From assembly GCF_030656255.1 (NCBI RefSeq), contig NZ_JAUSOE010000082.1, forward strand, positions 1 to 32,951: a stretch of DNA of 32,951 nucleotides, in the 5' to 3' direction. This stretch comes from Brevundimonas sp. GTDB taxonomy: Bacteria; Pseudomonadota; Alphaproteobacteria; Caulobacterales; Caulobacteraceae. Every line of letters begins with the position of its first letter. The stretch's first letter is position 1. This document shows positions 1-8,124 of this stretch, piece after piece. The notes beneath the pieces were generated by a model, which searched no databases, was not told the DNA's origin, and saw only the letters and a list, made by a program, of their open reading frames with translations. The position numbers were made by a program, and so were the translations under genes.

Positions 1-1006
<1,006 letters not shown>

Positions 1007-1010
<4 letters not shown>

Positions 1011-1324
1011 TCGTCAGCGTCTATCGTTTCAGCGCAGACAGAGATCGTTCGACCTTCATCAACACGACACTGACGGCCACACTCGAAGGTGGGCTGTCCG
1101 CTGTTTCCGCTTTCGATCATCGCACTGCGGCCAGGCGCGTAGGAGTGTGACTGCACGGCTTCTTGTCCCGCCAGCTTGCACATTTCGCGAGTAAAGCCGG
1201 GCGTGATGAGGGCGTGGCCGCTACTACCTGCTGGATAAACGAACAGCGTCCAGTTTTCTTTGTCGCCGCACGAAGTGAGCATCAGCGATGAGAAAATTAG
1301 AAGGCTGACTCGCAAAAGTCTCAT
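1007..1324 (-). CDS. small putative lipoprotein, unknown function
   Basis: A 105-residue protein not recognised as a known family. Its N terminus is a lipoprotein signal: two positive residues, a hydrophobic stretch and a lipobox LTSC with the acylated cysteine at residue 19, so the mature protein is probably membrane-anchored in the envelope. The remainder is polar and carries three more cysteines (in MCKLAG, ECGRQC and SVCAE), which may form disulfides in the periplasm. Its ATG overlaps the stop of the upstream DUF2442 gene (ATGA, bases 1321-1324), so the two are probably translationally coupled in one transcript. Its 3' end runs 4 bases into the convergent pntB. Confidence 0.7.
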
Positions 1325-1602
1325 GCCGCCTCGCTCACCGGCCGCAACGTCCCCGTATCACGCATCATCCTGTGCGCATTGATCGGATCGATGTCGCAGC
1401 CGTTGGGCCAGGTCGGAACGCCCATCTCGACGAAGACGCGGGCGAAGAAGGCCGGATTCTTCAAGGGTTCGGTCATCGGCCCCAGTGCCGTGAACTCGCT
1501 CAGATTGATGACGCCCAGGGTGTCGTCGTCGAACACGATCTCCAGTCGGTGGTCGGCCAACGCCCGAACGCGGCGGGCTCGGACCATCTTGATCTCAGTC
1601 AT
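1321..1602 (-). CDS. DUF2442 domain-containing protein
   Basis: A 93-residue protein with the features of the DUF2442 family: an N-terminal strand region (VRALADHRLEIVFDDDTLGVINL), a middle 'FARVFVEMGVPTWPNGCDIDP' type segment and an acidic start. Family members are small cytoplasmic proteins of unknown biochemical role, often found next to DUF4160 proteins in toxin-antitoxin-like pairs. No DUF4160 partner is present here; the gene is instead coupled by a 4-base overlap to the small lipoprotein downstream. The gene upstream is divergent, leaving about 90 bases for promoters. Identification rests on the WPNGCDIDP segment and length; function is unknown. Confidence 0.75.
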   Translation of the reverse strand: MTEIKMVRARRVRALADHRLEIVFDDDTLGVINLSEFTALGPMTEPLKNPAFFARVFVEMGVPTWPNGCDIDPINAHRMMRDTGTLRPVSEAA

Positions 1603-1692
1603 CCGACAGACCCTCGATCCTGAACGTCGGCTGTCCCGACACGGCCAAATCGATATGATGGGCCTGTCTCATGATCATCAAGGATTGTGTCC

Positions 1693-2124
1693 GTGTCTAG
1701 TTTCGATGGCGTAACCGCCGCCGACATCATCCGCCTGCTCGACCTCCAGCCCCATCCCGAGGGCGGCCATTATCGCGAGACTTTCCGCGACCCACGCACG
1801 GTCGAGGGGCGGTCGGTGGGGACGGCGATCTATTTTCTGCTGGCGGCGGGCGAGCGGTCGCACTGGCACAGGGTGGACGCGGCCGAGATCTGGCATTTCC
1901 ACGCCGGCGCGCCTCTGGCGCTGGAGATCGAGGGGCAGGGCGTCGTGATCCTGGGCGTCGATCTGGCGGCGGGGCAGAGGCCGCAGGCGGTGGTGCCGAC
2001 CGGGGCGTGGCAGGCGGCGCGAAGCCTGGGCGACTGGACCCTGGTCGGATGCACGGTCGCGCCGGGGTTCGAATTTGCCGGTTTCGAGCTGGCGCCGGAT
2101 GATGGGCCGCCTCTGGAGGGGTGA
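1693..2124 (+). CDS. cupin domain-containing protein (DUF985 family)
   Basis: A small one-domain cupin of about 143 residues. The family signature is clear: EGGHYRETFRD near the N terminus, then a TAIYFLL strand, HWHRVDAAEIWHFHAG carrying the histidines and glutamate of the cupin metal site, and a C-terminal VGCTVAPGFEFAGFELA stretch. Proteins of this family (cupin_5) adopt a beta-barrel, and some relatives have been described as sugar-nucleotide or RNA-modification linked, but no reaction can be assigned here. Two in-frame GTG codons lie at 1687 and 1693. The AAGGA at 1680-1684 is only 2 bases from the first and 8 from the second, so the second is chosen. The stop overlaps the strong ribosome-binding site of the next gene. 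Confidence 0.85.
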   Translation: MSSFDGVTAADIIRLLDLQPHPEGGHYRETFRDPRTVEGRSVGTAIYFLLAAGERSHWHRVDAAEIWHFHAGAPLALEIEGQGVVILGVDLAAGQRPQAVVPTGAWQAARSLGDWTLVGCTVAPGFEFAGFELAPDDGPPLEG

Positions 2125-2153
2125 TCATGGCCAGCGCGCCCAAGACTCGTTAG

Positions 2154-2546
2154 GTGAAGACCCGACCCACCGACGCCTCGGTCGATGACTTCATCGCCGC
2201 CGTCGAGGACCCGCGCCGACGGGCCGACGCAGCGGCCATGTGCGCCCTGATGGCCGAGGCGACCGGCGAACCGGCGGTGATGTGGGGATCGTCCATCGTC
2301 GGCTTCGGCCATACCGACGGCCCGACCGGCGACTGGCCGCTGATCGGCTTCTCGCCGCGCAAGGCCAACCTGGTCCTCTATGTCGCCGGCTTCCCAGGGC
2401 GGGAGGATTTGGTGGCGAAGCTGGGCAAGGTGAAGACCGGCGTGGGCTGTATCTACGTCAACCGACTGGACCAGCTGGATGGCGCGGTGCTGCGCGACCT
2501 GTGCGACCAATCCGTGGGGGCGATGCGAGCCCGCCATCCGGGGTGA
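2154..2546 (+). CDS. DUF1801 domain-containing protein, start disrupted by amber codon
   Basis: A 130-residue protein of the DUF1801 (YdhG-like) family: TDASVDDFIAAVEDPRRRADA, EPAVMWGSSIVGFG, WPLIGFSPRKANLVLYV and KTGVGCIYVNRLDQLD are typical. The function of the family is unknown. The open frame here starts at GTG 2154, but that codon has no ribosome-binding site. In the same frame an ATG at 2127 follows GGAGGGG (2115-2121) with ideal 5-base spacing. It encodes MASAPKTR, like the N termini of relatives, and then meets TAG at 2151-2153, directly before the GTG. Either a nonsense mutation or a base error has cut the natural start, and translation may re-initiate at the abutting GTG. Apart from the start the gene looks intact. 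Confidence 0.75.
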   Translation: MKTRPTDASVDDFIAAVEDPRRRADAAAMCALMAEATGEPAVMWGSSIVGFGHTDGPTGDWPLIGFSPRKANLVLYVAGFPGREDLVAKLGKVKTGVGCIYVNRLDQLDGAVLRDLCDQSVGAMRARHPG

Positions 2547-2624
2547 TGAGGGCCGTCCGGCCCATCGTCTCGCCAACCGCTGAAACCCCTATCGCCCGAA
2601 CGTGACCAGCGCTATCACGCATCC

Positions 2625-3734
2625 GTGAACACGCTGTCCAAACCCGCCCTCGTCGCCCATCGCCGTTTCGAGGCGCTCGATTCCCTGCGCGGGGTGTGCG
2701 CCATCCTGGTGGTCATGTTCCACATGCCGGTCGCCAGCCATTGGCGGAGCTGGGACTTCATCCAGCACGCCTATCTGTTCGTCGATTATTTCTTCGTCCT
2801 GTCGGGCTTCGTCATCGCACATGCCTATGCCGAGCGGCTGAAGACGGGGGCGGACGCCGGGCGGTTCATGGTGCGGCGGTTCGGGCGGATCTGGCCGATG
2901 CACGTGCTGATGCTGGCGGCCTATGTAGGGCTTGAACTGGCGCGGCTGGTTTTCCATTTTGATGGGGCGGCGCCGTTTACGGGGGATCGGTCGGTGGGGG
3001 CGATCTTCACCAATCTGGCCCTGATCCAGGCTTGGCACATCCATCCGCACCTGACCTGGAACGGGCCGTCTTGGACGCTGAGCGCAGAGTGGGCCTGTTA
3101 TCTGATCTTCGCCGGCCTGGTCCTGGTGGCGCCCAAGCGGTTCCGCTGGATCGGCCTGGTCCTGGCCATCGTCGGGGGCGTGCTGGTGGTCAGCTACGCC
3201 CGGCGCTGGATGAACACCACCTATGACTTCGCCGTGCCGCGCGCCGTCTATGGCTTCTTCCTGGGCTGCCTGCTGCAGGGCCTATGGATGAACATCCCGC
3301 GCCTGAAGGGCCTCGCCGCCACGGGGCTGGAGATCGCGGCCATCGTCGGAACTTGCGTCTTCGTGGCCTGGGCCCAGGGGCCGGTGACGGTGGCCGTCAC
3401 CCTGGTCTTCGTCGCCCTGGTCTGGGTGTTCGCAGGCGAGGAGGGACGGGTGTCGCGCCTGCTGGATCATCCGGCCCTGGTGACCCTGGGGCGCTGGTCC
3501 TTCTCCATCTACATGGTCCACATGTTCATCCTGACCGTGATGCTGATCATCGCGCGCAAGCTGGACTGGATGCCGGGCGGACGGCGCGTCGACTTCGGCT
3601 CGGTCTGGCTGAACGACCTGTTCGCGCTCGGCCTGTTCGGCTTCATCGTCGTGATCGCCGTCTGCGCTCACAATCTGGTCGAACGGCCGGCCCAGCGCCT
3701 GATCGACCGCTGGACCAAGCCCAAAGTCGCCTGA
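2625..3734 (+). CDS. membrane acyltransferase, acyltransferase-3 family (OafA/YrhL-like)
   Basis: A 369-residue integral inner-membrane protein of the acyltransferase-3 family, which moves acetyl or other acyl groups onto sugars of surface polysaccharides or other cell-surface molecules. Hallmarks are RFEALDSLRGVCAILVVMFHM at the N terminus with the catalytic-type histidine in VVMFH, FVDYFFVLSGFVIAHAY, the arginine motif RRFGRIWPMH, NGPSWTLSAEWACYLIF, and about nine or ten hydrophobic helices. There is no fused SGNH domain. The acceptor cannot be read from the sequence, and no polysaccharide cluster is nearby. The start is GTG at 2625; no clear ribosome-binding site precedes it, and no better in-frame start upstream of the conserved motif is seen. 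The stop is two bases from the convergent small gene. Confidence 0.9.
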   Translation: MNTLSKPALVAHRRFEALDSLRGVCAILVVMFHMPVASHWRSWDFIQHAYLFVDYFFVLSGFVIAHAYAERLKTGADAGRFMVRRFGRIWPMHVLMLAAYVGLELARLVFHFDGAAPFTGDRSVGAIFTNLALIQAWHIHPHLTWNGPSWTLSAEWACYLIFAGLVLVAPKRFRWIGLVLAIVGGVLVVSYARRWMNTTYDFAVPRAVYGFFLGCLLQGLWMNIPRLKGLAATGLEIAAIVGTCVFVAWAQGPVTVAVTLVFVALVWVFAGEEGRVSRLLDHPALVTLGRWSFSIYMVHMFILTVMLIIARKLDWMPGGRRVDFGSVWLNDLFALGLFGFIVVIAVCAHNLVERPAQRLIDRWTKPKVA

Positions 3735-3736
3735 AT

Positions 3737-3961
3737 TCAGGCCGCCATCAGCCAGGGCGTTTCCGCCGGGTCCGACCGGGCCTCGTCCCACAGGGCGTCC
3801 TCGTCCGAATAGCGGGCGATGGCGGCGGCGGAGATGACGTCCACCACCTGTTCTTCCAGCCGATCCCAGATGACGGCCAGGTCCGACGATCCGTCGGCCT
3901 CGCACGGCACGATCAGATAGCGGTTGGCGTTGACGGCGTTGGTAGGATTGAAACGAGCCAT
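3737..3961 (-). CDS. small conserved protein divergent from WYL regulator
   Basis: A 74-residue, acidic, soluble-looking protein beginning MARFNPTNAVNANRYLIVP. An upstream in-frame ATG at 4015 gives a longer form, but the ATG at 3961 is preceded on its strand by AGGAG with 8-base spacing, and the extra residues look non-coding, so the shorter form is chosen. No family is recognised; there is no signal peptide or membrane helix. The C-terminal half alternates acidic residues with alanine and tryptophan. It is divergent from the WYL regulator, and a perfect palindrome at 4016-4040 lies between the two genes, so it is a likely regulated target of that protein. Confidence 0.75.
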   Translation of the reverse strand: MARFNPTNAVNANRYLIVPCEADGSSDLAVIWDRLEEQVVDVISAAAIARYSDEDALWDEARSDPAETPWLMAA

Positions 3962-4015
3962 TTGATGATCTCCTGAAGCGGTCGGCCTCTTGTCGATGAG
4001 GATGTTATGGCGCAC

Positions 4016-4040
4016 TGATACGTCAGAAACGGACGTATCA
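4016..4040. promoter_or_regulatory. perfect palindrome, probable WYL-regulator operator
   Basis: TGATACGTC (4016-4024) and GACGTATCA (4032-4040) are exact reverse complements separated by 7 bases (AGAAACG). The element ends 13 bases before the GTG of the WYL regulator and lies 54 bases upstream of the divergent small gene, an arrangement typical of an autoregulatory site controlling both. From memory, the Caulobacter WYL regulator DriD uses a site of similar ATACG-N-CGTAT character, but this was not verified. Confidence 0.7.
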
Positions 4041-4053
4041 TTCAGGAGCGACG

Positions 4054-5043
4054 GTGAGACACGACAAGGCGGCCATGGTGATCGACCTGGCGCGGCGTAT
4101 GGCCGCCAGCGCCGAAGGCCTGACCATCGACGAGATGGCGCGTGACATGCGCGTCGCTCGCCGCACCGCCGAGCGCATGCGCGACGCCGTCTTCATGCTG
4201 TTCCCGACGGTGGAGGAGGTGTCGGACCCGCCGTCGAAACGCTGGCGCATCCGCGGCGGTCTGTCGGCCTTCGAACAGGCCCCCACGGCCACCGAGATGC
4301 TGGAATTGTCCAAGGCGGCCACAGGCCTGCGCACGGCGGGCGAACCTGCGCGGGCGGCGGCGCTGGAGGGACTGGAGCGCAAGCTGAAGGCGGCGATGCG
4401 CTCCACCACCCTGAACCGGATGGCCCCGGATCTGGAGGCCCTGGTGCGGGCCGAGACCATCGCCGTCCAGGCCGGGCCGCGCCCCTCGGCGGACGAAGGC
4501 CTGCTGACCGCCATTCGCGGGGCGGTGCTGGCGCAACAGCCGCTTGGCTTCACCTATTCCCGGCCGGGCGCCGAACCGCGCCGCCGCACCGTCGCCCCGT
4601 GCGGGGTCATGTTCGGCCGCGCCAACTATCTGGTCGCCGCCGACCGCGAGACCGGCCGTATCCAGACCTTCCGCCTGGACCGGATGAGCAGCGTCGCCCC
4701 GCAGGAGGGGGTGGCGGCCCCGCCCGCCGACTTCGACCTGGGCGTTTTCGCCAGCCAGTCCTTCGGCATCTATCAGGACGAGATCGAGGACGTGGTGCTT
4801 CGCATCGCCCCCGAGGGTGCGGCCGAGGCGAAGAGCTGGCGTTGGCACCCGACCCAGTCGTTCGAGGACCAGGCGGACGGCGGCGTCATCGTGCGGTTCC
4901 GGGCGTCTGGCATGCGCGAACTGGCCTGGCACCTGTTCACCTGGGGCGAACAGGCCATGATCCTGGCGCCCGCGCGGCTTAAGGCCGTCATGGCGGGGGA
5001 ACTGGCGGCGGCCGGACGCGCTCTGGACGCGGCGCGCGGATGA
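4054..5043 (+). CDS. WYL domain transcriptional regulator (HTH, DeoR/PafBC-like)
   Basis: A 329-residue cytoplasmic regulator. The N terminus is a winged helix-turn-helix (LARRMAASAEGLTIDEMARDMRVARRTAERMRDAV). Residues around 160-210 form the WYL ligand-sensing domain, with the typical PLGFTYSRPGAEPRRRTVAPCGVMFGRANYLVAADRETGRIQTFRLDRM pattern in separate strands. The C-terminal WCX extension includes a W-H-P-x-Q segment and a MRELAWHLFTWGEQAMILAP end. Members bind nucleic-acid-type ligands and control DNA-damage or defence genes; Caulobacter DriD, of nearly the same length, is a damage-responsive activator and a plausible relative. Start GTG 4054 has AGGAG at 4044-4048 with 5-base spacing. 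The palindrome 25 bases upstream suggests autoregulation. Orthology to DriD is an inference. Confidence 0.88.
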   Translation: MRHDKAAMVIDLARRMAASAEGLTIDEMARDMRVARRTAERMRDAVFMLFPTVEEVSDPPSKRWRIRGGLSAFEQAPTATEMLELSKAATGLRTAGEPARAAALEGLERKLKAAMRSTTLNRMAPDLEALVRAETIAVQAGPRPSADEGLLTAIRGAVLAQQPLGFTYSRPGAEPRRRTVAPCGVMFGRANYLVAADRETGRIQTFRLDRMSSVAPQEGVAAPPADFDLGVFASQSFGIYQDEIEDVVLRIAPEGAAEAKSWRWHPTQSFEDQADGGVIVRFRASGMRELAWHLFTWGEQAMILAPARLKAVMAGELAAAGRALDAARG

Positions 5044-5108
5044 CGAAGGCTTAAGGTGACGCTGTCGCCCGTCGTCGCTATGGCCGCCATGATCAATCGG
5101 AGAACTCC

Positions 5109-6557
5109 ATGCGTCTGAAGACGGCCCTTATCTGCGCCGCCCTTGTCGGTTTCTCGACCGTGGCGGCCTGCGCCTCGCCCGCCGTCGTCGGCTCTCAAGG
5201 CCGGGGCGCGGCCGAGGACGGTCGCGTCGCCGTGTCGGTCGAACGCGACGGCGGCCGCTGGACCGCCGACTATCAGATGGACCGCGACGCCCCGGCCTGG
5301 GCCTTCTTCCGCTCGGCCCTGCTACGCGAGAGCCGCCAGCCGTGGCGACCGGCTTGGTGGCGGGTGGAGACGCCGGGCGTGGTGCTGGAGCGGATCGGCG
5401 ATTACGACGTGTTGCGCTCGACCGACGGCGGGCCTGTGCCGCGCAATGTCCGCATCATCATGACGCCGCGCCCCGGCGATCTGGAGGCCGAATATGACCC
5501 GGCCCTGGTGTTCTCGGACGGCACGGTGGCGCTATTTTCCGGCCAGTTCGACGTCATCCCGCTGGAGTCAGCCGCCGCCGCCCGCGCTTTGCCGCGCGAT
5601 CTGAATGGCGTCGATGTGCCCGGCGGTCCGGCCAGCGTGACCTGGCGTGACCGCGCCGGCCCGGTTCTGTTCAAGGGCGAGCGCGCGCCCCAGGTGACGG
5701 CGGTGGACGCCCAGACCTATGTCCTGTTCGGCGACGCGACGACGCGCCAGGGGGAGGGGATCACCACCGTGATCGATCCCGGCCTGCCGCGCTGGCTGGG
5801 CGACGAACTGGCCGGTTTCACCCCCCGCGTCATGGCCTATTACGCCCAGCGTCTGGGTCGGGCTCAGGGCGAAGCGCCCACCTTGATGGTCAGCTGGACC
5901 GGCCCGACCAAATCCCTGTCCAGCATGGGGGGCAGCGTTTTGCCGGGTCTGATCTCGATGAATTTCGAAGGGGAGGGGGTGCTGGACCCCGACGCCCAGG
6001 CCCTGGCCCGTGCCCACTGGTTCATCGGCCACGAGGCGGCGCATTTCTGGCTGGGGTCGCAGGGGCTGAAATATCAATACGCCCGCGAGGCCTGGATCAC
6101 CGAGGGCGGGGCCGACCTGATGGCGGTGCGGGCGCTAAAGGCCATCGACCCCGCCTATGACGACCGGGCCGAACTGCAGCGCGAGGTGGACGACTGCGTC
6201 ACTCTGTCGACGGGCAAGCCCGTGGCCTCGGCCGGGGACCGGGGCGACAACCGCGCCTATTACGCCTGCGGCGCCGTCTGGGGCCTGGTCATCGAAGCGG
6301 CGGAGCGACGCGCGGGCGGGGGCGACTTCTTCGACGTGGTCGCCGATTTCCAGCGGCGCGACAATGACGACGGGGTGCTGAGCCGCGACGAATGGTTGGG
6401 CGCTCTGACCCGCCTGTCGCGCGACCCCACCCTGGCCAACGACATCTCGACCATGCTGGACCAGGGCGTCGCCAACCCTTCCGCCGTCATCGCCCGCCTG
6501 TTCCAGCGCACCGGCGTCGCTTTCCGTCTGGAGAACGGGCGGGTGATCCTGATCTGA
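5109..6557 (+). CDS. putative lipoprotein zinc metallopeptidase (gluzincin-like)
   Basis: A 482-residue protein with a lipoprotein signal: lipobox VAAC, cysteine 21. The middle carries GHEAAHFW with HEXXH at 308-312, followed by a glutamate at 332 in ITEGGAD, 19 residues after the second histidine. This is the zinc site pattern of gluzincin peptidases (M1/M61-like), so a periplasmic or outer-membrane-anchored zinc peptidase is likely; the substrate is unknown. The N-terminal 220 residues look beta-rich, as in M61/M1-type proteins. Near the C terminus, residues 417-428 (RDNDDGVLSRDE) resemble an EF-hand loop, except that position 1 is Arg rather than Asp. It stands alone between the WYL regulator and the stress protein. 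The ATG is preceded by CGGAGA. Confidence 0.75.
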   Translation: MRLKTALICAALVGFSTVAACASPAVVGSQGRGAAEDGRVAVSVERDGGRWTADYQMDRDAPAWAFFRSALLRESRQPWRPAWWRVETPGVVLERIGDYDVLRSTDGGPVPRNVRIIMTPRPGDLEAEYDPALVFSDGTVALFSGQFDVIPLESAAAARALPRDLNGVDVPGGPASVTWRDRAGPVLFKGERAPQVTAVDAQTYVLFGDATTRQGEGITTVIDPGLPRWLGDELAGFTPRVMAYYAQRLGRAQGEAPTLMVSWTGPTKSLSSMGGSVLPGLISMNFEGEGVLDPDAQALARAHWFIGHEAAHFWLGSQGLKYQYAREAWITEGGADLMAVRALKAIDPAYDDRAELQREVDDCVTLSTGKPVASAGDRGDNRAYYACGAVWGLVIEAAERRAGGGDFFDVVADFQRRDNDDGVLSRDEWLGALTRLSRDPTLANDISTMLDQGVANPSAVIARLFQRTGVAFRLENGRVILI

Positions 6558-6562
6558 CGGCT

Positions 6563-6576
6563 TTGATGCGGATCAA
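6563..6576 (+). promoter_or_regulatory. FNR/FixK-type box upstream of the universal stress gene
   Basis: TTGAT (6563-6567), 4 bases, ATCAA (6572-6576) is a perfect match to the TTGAT-N4-ATCAA consensus of the FNR/FixK/Anr regulators. Its centre is about 60 bases before the ATG at 6630. If it acted as a class II site (centre near -41.5), transcription would start around 6611, which leaves a short leader with a ribosome-binding site. Confidence 0.72.
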
Positions 6577-6629
6577 GGCGGGCAGGGTCCGAAGGGCGCA
6601 TTCAGGCTTCGGTAAAGAGGAGCACCGCC

Positions 6630-7460
6630 ATGACCTATGCAAGCCTGATGGTCTATGTGGATGACGAAGCCGACAATGTCGCGCGGATCGGTTTCGCGCG
6701 CGATCTCGCCGCCATCCATGACGCGACCCTGATCGGCATATCCGTCAGCGAGCCCGAGCCGCCGCTGGTCGACGCCTATGTCGCCGGGGGAATGGCCGGC
6801 GAAATCCTGTCCTTGCGCCGGGACCAGGCGGACGGAGAACTGTCCGCCGCCAAGGTCCGATTCCTAGAGGCCATGAAGGATACCGGCATAGATCACGAAT
6901 GGCGAGCTGAGACGGGCTATCCCGCCTCGTGCGTCGCACGCCATGCGCGGGCGGCCGACCTGATCCTGGTGGGGCGTGACGCCGGGCGCCTGCCCTATCG
7001 TGCGCCGGACGCCGGAGACCTGATCATGAACATCGGCCGGCCCGTTCTGGTCGCGCCGCCTCACGCCCAGGCCGCGCCGGTCGACGGCGTCGTCCTGGTG
7101 GCGTGGAAGGAAGGCCGCGAGGCCCAACGCGCGGTCGCCGCCGCCCTGCCGCTGCTGAAACAGGCGCGCGAGGTCAAGGTGGTCGAGATCTGCGCCTCGG
7201 CCGACGCGGCCGCCGCCGCCGCGCGCGTCGCCGACGTCGCCGCCTGGCTGCGCCGCCATGGCGTCGTCGCCGAAAGCGAGGCCAAGGTGCGCGACGAACG
7301 CCCTGCCGGCGACCGCATCCTGGCCCTGGTCGAACAGACCGGCGCCAATCTGATCGTCTCCGGCGCCTGGGGTCATTCGCGGATGCGGGAATGGGTCCTG
7401 GGCGGCGTCACCCAGGCCCTGCTGAACCGCAGCCAGTCCTGGCTGCTGCTGAGCCATTGA
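6630..7460 (+). CDS. universal stress protein, tandem UspA domains
   Basis: A 276-residue cytoplasmic protein with two UspA-type domains. The N-terminal half begins MTYASLMVYVDDEADNVARIGFARDLAA, and ends ADLILVGRDAGRLPYRAPDAGDLIMNIGRPVLVAPP. The second half ends with the nucleotide-binding type motif GAWGHSRMREWVLGGVTQALL, close to the G-x2-G-x9-G pattern. Tandem Usp proteins of this kind are commonly induced by low oxygen or stationary phase in proteobacteria; the FNR/FixK-like box upstream fits that. It is a single-gene unit preceded by AAAGAGGAG and ended 13 bases from the convergent toxin gene. The exact role is not known. Confidence 0.9.
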   Translation: MTYASLMVYVDDEADNVARIGFARDLAAIHDATLIGISVSEPEPPLVDAYVAGGMAGEILSLRRDQADGELSAAKVRFLEAMKDTGIDHEWRAETGYPASCVARHARAADLILVGRDAGRLPYRAPDAGDLIMNIGRPVLVAPPHAQAAPVDGVVLVAWKEGREAQRAVAAALPLLKQAREVKVVEICASADAAAAAARVADVAAWLRRHGVVAESEAKVRDERPAGDRILALVEQTGANLIVSGAWGHSRMREWVLGGVTQALLNRSQSWLLLSH

Positions 7461-7473
7461 GGTCGCCGTGACT

Positions 7474-7755
7474 TCAGCGGTCTTCGCGGGAGTGGAAGAT
7501 GCGGGCGACAACGACCACGTCCAAATCGACGCGGTACTGAACCACGTAGCCGCTGGCGCCGAAGGGGATGTAAAGCTCGCGTCGATTGTCTCTGATAATC
7601 GGATGGCGGTTAGGCATGACTTCCAGGGATGTGACGCCTTTCTGGATCGCAACTACGCAACGGCGGGCCGCCGTTTCGCTATGCTGGCCAATGAATTCCG
7701 CTAGGCGTTGAAGGTCCGCATCGACCGCCTCTCCCAACCGGACGGTGTATTTCAA
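7474..7755 (-). CDS. ParE/RelE-family toxin
   Basis: A 93-residue protein with the ParE/RelE toxin profile: YTVRLGEAVDADLQRLAEFIGQ, AARRCVVAIQKGVTSLEVMPNRHPI, RELYIPFGASGYVVQYRVDLDVVVVARIFHSRED. ParE-type toxins poison DNA gyrase; RelE-type toxins cleave mRNA. Which applies here cannot be told from the sequence, though the YVVQYRVD...VVVARIFHSRED C terminus is ParE-like. The start is TTG, overlapping the antitoxin stop by 4 bases (TTGA), with no ribosome-binding site of its own, so translation is coupled to the antitoxin. The poor start helps keep toxin below antitoxin. It converges on the stress gene, with only 13 bases between stops. Confidence 0.85.
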   Translation of the reverse strand: MKYTVRLGEAVDADLQRLAEFIGQHSETAARRCVVAIQKGVTSLEVMPNRHPIIRDNRRELYIPFGASGYVVQYRVDLDVVVVARIFHSREDR

Positions 7756-8081
7756 CGGCGGGCGGCCAACTTGTCTTCTACGGCTTGTTCAAACCGCCGC
7801 ATGGCGTCTTCCAGTGTGACGAACTTGCCGGTGCGATCATACTCCGCGAGGCGGCGATCTGCCTCGGTCCAGTCATGCTCCGACGGCCTTGCCTCAAAGA
7901 CTGCGGCGTCTTCACAGACCATCATGCCGCCTTCGCCCGTGTCGCCGTGCGATTCCATCAGCGCCTCCACGATAATCCTCACGGCATAGTCTTCGGGAGC
8001 CATCCTTGCCTCAAGCGCCGCGTCCTTGAGACACCTCAGGACTTCGTCGGTCAGATCCAGCTTGAGGACACTGTGGGTCAT
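7752..8081 (-). CDS. antitoxin of ParDE-like module
   Basis: A 109-residue acidic protein directly upstream of, and overlapping, the ParE/RelE-type toxin. The N-terminal region SVLKLDLTDEVLRCLKDAALEARMAPEDYAVRIIVEAL resembles the beta-strand plus two helices of a ribbon-helix-helix DNA-binding domain. The C-terminal half (EHDWTEADRRLAEYDRTGKFVTLEDAMRRFEQAVEDKL) is a likely toxin-neutralising helix region and is longer than in classical ParD (about 80 residues). Inferred role: neutralise the toxin and repress the operon by binding the palindromes at its 5' side (8081-8099 and 8109-8124). Confidence 0.8.
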   Translation of the reverse strand: MTHSVLKLDLTDEVLRCLKDAALEARMAPEDYAVRIIVEALMESHGDTGEGGMMVCEDAAVFEARPSEHDWTEADRRLAEYDRTGKFVTLEDAMRRFEQAVEDKLAARR

Positions 8082-8099
8082 TGCGAAACCCTATCGCAA
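8081..8099. promoter_or_regulatory. inverted repeat at the antitoxin start
   Basis: TTGCGA (8081-8086) and TCGCAA (8094-8099) are exact reverse complements with a 7-base spacer, abutting the ATG of the antitoxin gene. Position and shape fit an autoregulatory operator of a toxin-antitoxin module. The arms are short, so chance cannot be excluded. Confidence 0.4.
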
Positions 8100-8108
8100 C
8101 TATGAGTA

Positions 8109-8124
8109 GATGTGAACTCACATC
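8109..8124. promoter_or_regulatory. perfect palindrome upstream of toxin-antitoxin operon
   Basis: GATGTGA (8109-8115), AC, TCACATC (8118-8124) is an exact 7-base-arm palindrome, centred about 35 bases upstream of the antitoxin ATG. It overlaps the stop codon of the upstream XRE regulator gene. It is a likely operator or activator site for the toxin-antitoxin promoter; its half-sites differ from the 13-base palindromes near aceA. Confidence 0.5.
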
